A stretch of 64,000 bases of DNA from positions 89,244-153,243 of the forward strand of contig JAMKCF010000145.1 of assembly GCA_023634235.1 (NCBI GenBank), written 5' to 3'. Within the stretch, counting starts at the first letter, position 1; every line of letters starts with the position of its first letter. Both the position numbers and the translations under genes were made by a program. The notes under the pieces were generated by a model. It saw nothing but the letters and a program-made list of their open reading frames with translations. It searched no databases and had not been told where the DNA came from. The DNA is from Pisaster brevispinus (lineage: Eukaryota > Echinodermata > Asteroidea > Forcipulatida > Asteriidae). Positions 57,020 through 64,000 of the stretch are shown piece after piece.

Positions 57020-57610
57020 GATGAGAAATTTCAGACTTTTGCCCGAGTTGAGACTTTTTACGTCTGCCAATTCAATTCAATATAACATTTATTTCCATTC
57101 TTAACAGTGCATATAACAGAATGCAAAAGACAATATTTTGGAGGCACGATCCTCATAAGCCAAGGCTTGTAGTGGAGTGCCTTGAGAAGAAAACAAGAAA
57201 AAGAAAGAAAAAAACTTAATTAATTAATGAAATAGTTAACTTAGTTAATTAATTATTACAAGACAAAGATGGGGACAAATAATCTGACAAGACAGAAGTT
57301 GAGATAAGTAACTACTAAAAAAAATGTGAAAACTGCTGGGGAGGAGGCAACTCTGGAGAATATGAAACCAAAGGGATAAAATTATGCTACATATTGGGAG
57401 ATAAGATACTCTGAAAATTGCTGTTATTTTCTTCCTAAGAGAACCATTATCTTTGATGTACTTCTCTAGTGCTGAGGGTACAGCTCGTAAAAGCTCCTTG
57501 AAATCTAGTGGAAAGCCATCGTTTCAACATGCCTCCTAGAATTGGGGTCCTAGTTTCAGAACTTTTCATCGGCGATGTCTCTCAGTTGTTACTGGATTCA
57601 TCTAGTGATC
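57020..57610. repeat. Repeat related to 7060-7265 and 8190-8300
   Basis: Words GGGATGAGAAATTTCAGACT, ACTTCTCTAGTGCTGAGG, CGTAAAAGCTCC and the TTTCAGAACTTTTCATCGGC block match, in order, sequences on both sides of the TIR element at 7264. It therefore appears to be the uninterrupted form. It also contains an A-rich run near 57180-57330. Confidence 0.6.
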
Positions 57611-57657
57611 AACGACAGTTATTGACATTTTAATATTTTTGATACTATTAAACACAG

Positions 57658-57914
57658 CTGCTGTTCGCCTTGGCATTGGCCACTGCTTCAATAAGCTAAA
57701 CAAACCGGAGAAAGCACGCCTGGCCTTCTAGCGGGCCCTGGAACTCGATCTGAAGTGTGTGGGCACCATCGTTGGCCTTGCCATCCTAGAAATCGACAGT
57801 AAAGCAACAGATTCCATACGGACTGGAGTCCAGCTTCTCTCCAAGGCGTACACGATAGACTCCAGCAACCCTATGGTGCTCAACCATCTTGCAAATCGTT
57901 TCTTCTTTAAGAAG
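57658..57914 (+). pseudogene. CTR9: CTR9 N-terminal exon with one stop (copy 2)
   Basis: Joined in phase to 56961, it reads AVRLGIGHCFNKLNKPEKAR, LAF, a TAG at 57729-57731 where the family has serine, then [40 protein letters not shown] and [14 protein letters not shown] at a GTAACG donor. Every flanking residue fits the conserved TPR array. The single TAG is compatible with a TCG or TTG to TAG change, or one base error. Confidence 0.88.
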
Positions 57915-58055
57915 GTAACGTCCCTCAAGAAGCTACTTCCAAACCTCGGCTCAGGCCAAAAGTGCACACTGCTCCAAGATTGATGGCGAAGTCCAAGTCT
58001 AGATTTTGAAAAAGCCCCAAAAGTTGGTTTTCATTTTCAAATTTCTATTATCCAA

Positions 58056-58380
58056 TTGCAGGAAAGAATCAAACTCATGGAGTTAAACACATCCCCCCTA
58101 GTTATTGGTTATGGATTATTAATATTGGTCACTGGTTATTGGTTGTTGGTTATCGGTTATGACTCACTTCACGTAACCAGGTTTAATAGTTATACTTTTC
58201 AGTATCGAATGATAGCCAGGTTTAATTTTATCATTGACCAGTTTTAGCACATCACTAATCAGAATGAATTTGTCACTAACAAGGACGAATTTGTCATCGA
58301 CAAAGCTTTATTTGTAATTAACCTGGACTAACTCGTCATTAACCAGGATTAATTCATCATTTACCAAGTTTTATTTGTAA
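58056..58380. repeat. Simple repeats in CTR9 intron
   Basis: A run of TTATTGGTTATTGG variants (58097-58165) is followed by a set of ATTTGTCA-TAAC-AGG words (58255-58385), each about 35 bases apart. Both are short, imperfect arrays. Confidence 0.6.
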
Positions 58381-58388
58381 TTATCTAG

Positions 58389-58496
58389 GATTATACGAAG
58401 GTGCAACATCTTGCTCTGCATGCATTCCACGGTACAGACAATGAAGCAACGCAGGCGGAAAGCTGCTACCAACTCACAAGAGCCTTCCATGTACAG
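58389..58496 (+). CDS. CTR9: CTR9 N-terminal exon (copy 2)
   Basis: Thirty-six codons read [20 protein letters not shown] then [16 protein letters not shown], ending at a CAG/GTAAGG donor. This is the conserved CTR9 segment with the motif KV--LALHAFH and AES-YQLAR. It follows the exon at 57658 in phase and is free of lesions. Confidence 0.92.
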
Positions 58497-58509
58497 GTAA
58501 GGATTCCCA

Positions 58510-58980
58510 CCCCACTCATGGTTCTCCCCATGTACAAGCCAGCGTATTGTTTGGATTAAGTGCCAAATCAAACCCAAATACTAGGGAAAACCCCCTCTCT
58601 TTACAATTAAGTGTTCTACACTCATTACACAAAACATTTTTTTACATCCCGTCCAAAACATGAAGTGATAATGCTCAAGTGTCTTGCTTAAGGAATGTAA
58701 GCAGGTAAGGACGCAAATATCAAGACCGAGACTCAAATCAAACTCTGGGCCCAATTTCATAGAGCTGCTTAAGCAGAAAATATTGCTTAACATTTTTCTG
58801 CTTAGCAGAAATGAGCAGGATACCAGTCATGGTAGTTTGGCTGGTAATCTTATTCTGGTAAGTATCATTTTGTTGTGCTTAGCTGGTTTTTGTGCTTAAG
58901 CAGCTCTATGAAATTGGGCCCAGATCAGAAACACCAGAGCTTGTGTCTGGTGTGGTTGACTGCTCGGCCAGGACGCGGCT
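58510..58980 (-). mobile_element. tRNA-Leu-like SINE, split by a MITE
   Basis: The body is inverted at 58555-58746 (ACACTCATTACACAAAAC, AAGTGTCTTGCTTAAGG, GAGACTCAAATCAAACTC). The remainder of the head reappears at 58922-58978 (CAGAAACACCAGAGCTTGTG, CTCGGCCAGGACGCG). The fold-back MITE at 58747-58922 separates the two parts. It lies in the intron between the CTR9 exons at 58389 and 59035. Confidence 0.8.
58747..58922. mobile_element. Fold-back MITE, reference copy, inserted in SINE
   Basis: Left end GGGCCCAATTTCATAGAGCT then GCTTAAGCAG; right end CTTAAGCAGCTCTATGAAAT then TGGGCCCA. The inverted ends match for about 28 bases. The insertion site is within the head of the SINE at 58510, so the MITE moved after the SINE. 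It gives the consensus for the copies at 1700, 20305 and 27607. Confidence 0.88.
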
Positions 58981-59034
58981 GCTGAATTCTGACGGATTTA
59001 TGTGGACAATAACCTTCTGCGTTCCTCTCTACAG

Positions 59035-59165
59035 TGACCACGACCAAGCTTTCCAGTACTACTACCATGCAAGCCTCCCAGTTTGCATCCACAGCTAATC
59101 GTTTTGCCGCACTTTGGTTTGGGGCAGATGTACATCCATCGGGGGGAATGTGAGAGTATGCGAAC
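59035..59165 (+). pseudogene. CTR9: CTR9 exon with two frameshifts (copy 2)
   Basis: After CTACAG the frame reads DHDQAFQYYYHA, shifts to QFASTAN, shifts again to VLPHFGLGQMYIHRGECESM and RT at a GTGAGT donor. The three pieces are consecutive in the CTR9 family, where D-DQAFQYYYQATQFAS precedes a FGLGQMYI-RG motif. Two single-base insertions fit, at about 59070 and 59100. The next exon is that at 61276. Confidence 0.9.
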
Positions 59166-59204
59166 GTGAGTCAAGAGAATGATTGTAAATCTCTGTAATG
59201 TATT

Positions 59205-59396
59205 ACTGTAAGGACTCCTGCAGTGTTGTAGTCCAGACCTGGAAGTCTGAGATCGAGACCAGTGACCGAAATCTGAACATCTGAGACCCGGAACTGAGAC
59301 CAGCCCTTCCCAGACCGAGACAAAAAGGTCTCAAGATGGTCTCGAGAACAGACCTGCAGGTCTTGAGACCTTCAACACTGGACTCCTGTAAAACTG
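59205..59396. repeat. Fold-back repeat rich in GAGACC
   Basis: The left part GCAGTGTTGTAGTCCAGACC and right part GGTCTTGAGACCTTCAACAC are inverted. Between are repeated GAGACC and GGTCTC words. It is probably a small MITE. Confidence 0.6.
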
Positions 59397-59410
59397 GATT
59401 TGTCATTTTT

Positions 59411-59454
59411 GTCTCCTGACGATGACTAGAGCAAGCTAGTCGAAACGTTGAGAC
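59411..59454 (+). ncRNA. Hammerhead-ribozyme-like motif with intact core
   Basis: GTCTC (59411-59415) pairs with GAGAC (59450-59454) as stem I. Then CTGACGA, the universal core form CTGANGA, a single T, stem II GACTAG-AGCAAG-CTAGTC, GAAA, C, and GTT as a valid NUH cleavage triplet. Stem III is at most two base pairs, so a monomer may be weak, but Penelope-like ribozymes are reported with such short stem III and can act as dimers. The extra T before stem II is a caveat. Confidence 0.55.
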
Positions 59455-59710
59455 CAATTAACCAATTAAGAACTCACTCCGTGGCAGTGAGGTTAATAAC
59501 GAGAAGTCCCCTCGATCTGATCCACTATTAAGCTAAAGTTGTAGTCCTGGCCGATTTCCTACCCTCCGCCCAGGTAGTAGCTAATAAGCTGGACAGTTCT
59601 TTTCAGAACTAAGTAATCTCCCGAAGTAGTCTCTCAATTTTTCCGGCAGTAGAATAAAAAGCAAGACCTAGTTCTTTAAGAACAAATCTACATAGCTAGT
59701 AGATATATGT
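59411..59710. mobile_element. Penelope-like half copy
   Basis: One arm of the fold-back family, from the hammerhead-like motif through AAGAACTCACTCCGTGGCAG, AGTCCCCTCGATCTGATCC, CCAGGTAGTAGCTAATAAGC and AAGACCTAGTTCTTTAAGAA to the TAGCTAGTAGATAT end. As a single arm it probably shows the unit from which the fold-back copies were made. Confidence 0.85.
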
Positions 59711-59719
59711 AAATGAGGC

Positions 59720-60447
59720 CCCCTCATTTATGAAATGTTGTTGTTGTATGTTAACCCCATTTAATCCATAGGTCTTATTCACTCATTACAAACTCTATTG
59801 TTTTGGTAACCCCTGCTGGAAAGTGGACTGTCTATGTTGACCTCTGAACTGGTTGATCCAGTGGTGGGGTTGGTGGGGCCTAGCATGCTGGCTTCTGTGC
59901 TGTTATATCCCACCTACTCCAACAGCTGTTTCTCCATCCCCTCTCCTTTCCAGGTAGGAAAAGTTACTTTGTATTTTTTTTTATCTAGTGTTCAACATTT
60001 AATAGAAGAAGATAGTGTATAGATAGAGTGGACATATTTTTTGATCAACTTTAAATTGAAGAATTGGCATACACTAACTTTGAAGTGTTTACAGTTTTTA
60101 TAAATTGTTCATTATACGATTTAACGGCCTTTTGGTCAGGAGTGAAATTATATGCGTATAAGTTCTCTTCAAACAGGAGTGTATTCTTAGGATTGTCTTT
60201 TGTTCTAGGTTTTCCTTTCGAGTTATAGGATCCATTAATTTTTACTTTACTGTACAGACTTTTATTTAACTTTGAGTATTCTAGGAGTACCTACATGTAG
60301 ATATTGGTTTCATGTTTTAGCCTGTGCCCCCATTTTATTGTATACTATAGGTTATGTAGTGTATGAGATGCATGGCAGGGTAGCCCCAGCCCTAGGTGGC
60401 CATAGGATTAGTAGTGACCACAGTAGGGTAATAACTCTATGCCCTGG
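59720..60447. other. Spacer before duplication copy 2
   Basis: Contains one Penelope-related string (59893-59955). Otherwise AT-rich with no exon. A matching upstream region for copy 1 would lie outside the window. Confidence 0.4.
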
Positions 60448-60951
60448 GGGCCTGATTTAACATGCAGAAGGCCTGGCTCTGGCCTGTTGTTTATTTTAGT
60501 GGTTTTTATCTCTGTTAAGTTTTTCTTTGCTTGTCTTATGTCTTTCTTTATTTTAGTCTAGTGTAGATAAAGTGACCAGAGAGAGGGCGAGAACTGCTCA
60601 TTCTTATTTATTATAAGAGAGGTTTATTTTTGGGTCTAACAGTAAACCGATTAGCTGCAGTGTTAAATTACCAAGTGTTTCTTTACAATAGTAAAGTTTC
60701 TCATTATTTCTTTTATAGAGATTGTTCATTTGGGGATAAGTTTGCTTTTAATTTTTTTGTATCTTTTGTTTTAATTTATCTATCTTTTATTCTGAATTGA
60801 AGTGAGATCAACAATTAAGTGTTTACTTTTTAAACCCTTCAACTTCTTGAACCTTTATAGTTTAGTGTAATGTGATTATGGATGGACACATTTTTACAGT
60901 AATAGCTGTGAATGTATTTGGTTAGTTGTTTGTTTCTTTAATTAATCAAAG

Positions 60952-61107
60952 TGCTGTTATATCCCACCAACTCCAACCGCTGTTTCTCCATTCCCTCTCC
61001 TTTCCAGCCAGAATAAAGTACAGAACAGAGCGCACCCAGCTCACATATACACGTGGTGTTACCGCAAACCGAATATACATTTATACCTCACCATGCAAAG
61101 CCTCAAC
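60952..61107. mobile_element. Penelope-like terminal fragment (duplicate)
   Basis: Same as 505-660, within the segmental duplication, with a few substitutions. Confidence 0.55.
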
Positions 61108-61275
61108 AAGTTTATTGTTGAAATTTATATATATATTTTTTTCATTTTCTCAAAAAGTTGACATTATTCAGCTGAAAGTTTCACTGGTGACTTTTATTGT
61201 TTCTTTCTTGATTTTTGCCTGTAAATCAGCACTATGTTGACCAAAACCAAATGCACTCCTCTTGTTTCAAACCAG

Positions 61276-61482
61276 GCTGCCCAGTGCTTCGAGAAGGTAC
61301 TGAAAGCCCAACCAGGTAACTATGAGACCATGAAGATTCTTGGGTCTCTCTATGTGACATCCAGTGATGAGACCAAGAGGGAGACTGCCAAGGGTCACCT
61401 CCAGAAGGTCGTCGATCAGTTCCCGGAAGATGTCGAGGCATGGATTGAGTTGGCTCAGATCTTGGAACTCACCGAAGTACCG
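61276..61482 (+). CDS. CTR9: CTR9 middle exon (copy 2)
   Basis: Sequence-identical at protein level to the exon at 832-1038, with the same acceptor and donor. Here it follows N-terminal exons of the same gene in order, so the gene can be read from 56872 to this point, apart from the lesions noted. Confidence 0.93.
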
Positions 61483-61599
61483 GTATGTTCTTTCACATTT
61501 TTAAAAGTTGTTTTTGTCGTCTCGATCGAAGCAGTCCTGTGGCTGTACATGGAATTGTGATCTCTCACCCAGTTACTTTGCGAGCACATGCACCCTGCT

Positions 61600-62042
61600 A
61601 GGGCTCGAATTTTACACTGGACAACAGACCCAAGGCCAGTAGTTTTGGTGTCGGGCCAGTAAACTTTTGGCTCGACAAGTCATGCGGTCTTGTGTTTTTT
61701 GATTTAATATTATTGAAGAATAATACCTCACTATGTAACATCTTGACCCAAATAGTAATATGTTCAAATGTTGACTTTGAGTCTGATAAAATACCTTTCA
61801 ATTCTACTGAGTACTGACATCATGAACTATACTTAATACCCATGAAGACAAATAAAAATCAATCCTCTCTTACATGTCAATAGTGCTTAAGTTCAAATAA
61901 ATGCAGTTAACTTAAATGCACAGTAAAACTGGGTCAGGAAGGTTTTTCTTATTTTGATTCTGGTCTTGTAACAAAACATTCTGGTTCAGTAAAAATGTTG
62001 AGCCACAAGACGTGTACGTGGTCGTGTGGATTTTTCCCCCAA
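61600..62042 (-). mobile_element. hAT-like MITE (duplicate copy)
   Basis: Duplicate of 1153-1602, with AGGGCTCGAATTTTACACTG at its left end. A few single-base differences and a changed T run near 61692. Confidence 0.6.
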
Positions 62043-62145
62043 AGGGAGTGCGTGCACGTGCAGTAACTCTGTGAGAGCTCATAATTCTATGTACAGTCTC
62101 TAATGAGATTGGATACGCATTCCAGCACGTGCTCATTCTTCATAA

Positions 62146-62299
62146 AGCCGTTAAGCAGAAAATTCTGCTTAGCAAATTTCTTTACTTAGTAAGAGATGAG
62201 CAGGGTACCAGTGGCAACAATATAAACTTAATGGAATGTTGGTTCGTAACCTGTTTCTGCTGAGCAAGTTTTGTGATTACAGGTTATATGAAATAGGGC
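62146..62299. mobile_element. Fold-back MITE (duplicate copy)
   Basis: Duplicate of 1700-1858, ending in TATGAAATAGGGCC: one base differs from the copy-1 end TATGAAATTGGGCC. Confidence 0.6.
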
Positions 62300-62531
62300 C
62301 TTGGTCTGTTGAGCTGCTGGAACATTCAATGATCTGGTTAATCAGAATGTTCTGGGGGTCTAATGGATTTCGGGCTCTGTGCCAACGGAAACATTCTTCA
62401 AAGCCAAAAACATACCCGACTTTTGAGATGCTCCCGTAACAGTTCTTTTTCTTCAGAATCATTCCAACAGATCTGTAATGACTATTCACAAATATTGGCT
62501 TGTTTTTGTTTTCTTTTGTAACATGTTTTAG

Positions 62532-62660
62532 GGAGTCCTGACTGCTTATGGCACAGCAACTCGTATTCTTAAACAAAAGGTCCAGGCAGATGCCCTACCA
62601 GAAATTCTGAACAACGTTGGAGCTTTGCATTTTCGTCTTGGCAACCAGCCAGAGGCAAAG
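62532..62660 (+). CDS. CTR9: CTR9 middle exon (copy 2)
   Basis: Protein-identical to the exon at 2095-2223, between a TTTTAG acceptor and a GTAGGA donor, and in phase with 61276-61482. Confidence 0.93.
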
Positions 62661-63302
62661 GTAGGAAGAAAAAGCGGTAGATCTTCATCATGCTGCTGCC
62701 ATCTTGGTCATGTTCCCTGTATCCAATAACATTAATGGAATGTGCTATGCATCGTGCGTAAAGGAACCAGACTATTTCTCCTTCCAGCCTTGGTTTGGTG
62801 TTCTTGATATGAATGGGAGACACATCAAGATGGCCGCATTTTGACAAAGGTCTATTTGGCTTGGAATTTTTGTATTAAATTCCTTGATATACATCCTGAA
62901 TCTGACTCTGAATTATAAAGTCTGCAACGCATCCTAATGGAAACATCACACCAACTTTTGTGAAGAAGACAATCAAGAAGTTTCAGTTGTAGAAGTGGGA
63001 TGAAAACCCACGTTGTCGGGCGGGGACTGAATACCCAATCCACATGCAAGGCTTTGGTCCGGGAATCAAATTGGGATCCACAGAGGTGAAAGACAGGGAA
63101 GAAACCACTGAGCCCATCCTGACTGCCCTTTACATTAATATTGAAAAAATGTAAAACTTGGAGCGAACCAACCTTCAAAAGTTTCAACCCATTTCATGTT
63201 TTTTTCTTGTGGGCGTATTTCATCTAAGGACTTCCTTTCTTTCGAAACACAAAGATGTTGTCAATCTGTCCTTTTTCAAATCTGATTCTTGTTCTCCTGT
63301 AG

Positions 63303-63486
63303 TGCTACTACGAAGCCTCTCTCAAGCGTGCCATTTTGAGGCGGAGCATGATGATACGTACTACGGCGCCATCTCAGTCTTGATGTCTTACAACCTCGCT
63401 TGGTCTCTTTGAGAGCATGTTTAAATTCGACAAGGCTGAGAAATTCTATAAAGACGTCCTGAGAAAGCATCCTAACTACGTTGATT
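63303..63486 (+). pseudogene. CTR9: CTR9 exon with two frameshifts (copy 2)
   Basis: Same length (184 bases) and same two frame changes as 2866-3049: CYYEASLKRA, FEAEHDDTYYGAISV, then [16 protein letters not shown] in three frames. The lesion predates the duplication, or both copies derive from the same erroneous sequence. Confidence 0.9.
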
Positions 63487-64000
63487 GTGAGTTGGTCTTG
63501 GTGCCGGGGGGTGGGGGGTGCGGAAATACTGTAAAGGGACACGATTAGAAACAAAAAGTTGTAAATTACTTCCTCTTTTTTTTTGGTGGGGAGATGAAAC
63601 AGGTGGGTGAATTTAAAATACTATTCCTGAGTCAGCTTATAGAAGGTTAACGATTGTTGATTGATTATTGACTTTTGTTTATTATTAAATATTGATTATT
63701 AGGTGGTTATATATTGATTATACACTATTGAGTTGTCACAGATTGAGTATTGATTACTTTAACATTGCAGCTCGAACTTGATTACTTTATTATTGATTAC
63801 GGAATGAATTGAAAAGGACTATTCCAATAGTCAGCTCATGGAATGTTAATAATTGCTTAATCATTTGTTATTGACTATTGCTAATTACAGGTGATGTTCT
63901 TCCTACTTTAATCTGATTTCCAGTTGTTTTGCCCCCAGAAAAATCAGCAAAACTATTATTAAGTAGCCTGAACAAAATTCTACAAGCCTAAACATGTACT

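Larger units (their letters stand above)
60448..64000. repeat. Segmental duplication, copy 2
   Basis: Second copy of the sequence at 1-3562. It runs to the window end, so its right boundary is unknown. Unlike copy 1, its upstream neighbour is visible: CTR9 N-terminal exons at 56872-59165 in the same orientation, so this copy is continuous with the 5' part of the gene. Both disabling frameshifts of the exon at 2866-3049 are repeated here at 63303-63486. Confidence 0.95.

Overview
This is eukaryotic, intron-rich, AT-rich DNA from a metazoan. The repeat types point to a marine invertebrate deuterostome, most plausibly an echinoderm; that assignment is inference. Evidence: GT-AG exons of conserved animal genes, tRNA-headed SINEs, R2-group and CR1/L2-like retrotransposons, a Penelope-like family, hAT-like and fold-back MITEs, a 188-bp satellite and a 12-bp minisatellite. 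There is no operon structure, CRISPR array or free-standing tRNA/rRNA gene.

Layout. (1) 1-7.05 kb: middle exons of CTR9 (TPR scaffold of the PAF1 elongation complex), plus strand, with several frameshifts and stops. A CTR9 C-terminal exon fragment lies far away at 33.25 kb. (2) 7.2-12.3 kb: TIR transposons, MITEs and three unrecognised exon-like segments. (3) 12.6-17.5 kb: tandem satellite of about 188 bp carrying a perfect 18-bp palindrome, with two inverted monomers outside it at 9.87-10.2 kb. (4) 17.5-23.7 kb: mostly featureless, with SINEs, MITEs and an 80-bp tandem repeat. (5) 23.7-29.7 kb: DDX54-like DEAD-box helicase exons, plus strand, frameshifted and lacking the exons for motifs I to III. 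(6) 30.0-32.6 kb: remains of two non-LTR retrotransposons. (7) 33.8-36.8 and 46.2-50.2 kb: two diverged copies of the 3' end of a CUB-domain gene, each followed by Penelope-like fold-back elements with hammerhead-ribozyme-like cores. (8) 36.9-43 kb: an internally deleted LINE and duplicated non-coding blocks. (9) 43.07-45.67 kb: a 12-bp minisatellite of about 217 units. (10) 52.5-55 kb: an orphan THAP-domain first exon and a minus-strand unrecognised gene split by a hAT-like MITE. (11) 56.8-64 kb: N-terminal and middle exons of a second CTR9 copy. Its last 3.55 kb is nearly identical to the first 3.56 kb of the window, introns and frameshifts included.

The main biological message is a repeat-dominated region with recent segmental duplication and several broken or partial copies of conserved nuclear genes. 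The frameshifts could be genuine decay or uncorrected long-read indels; the sequence alone cannot decide. Nothing here looks like a complete, intact protein-coding locus.
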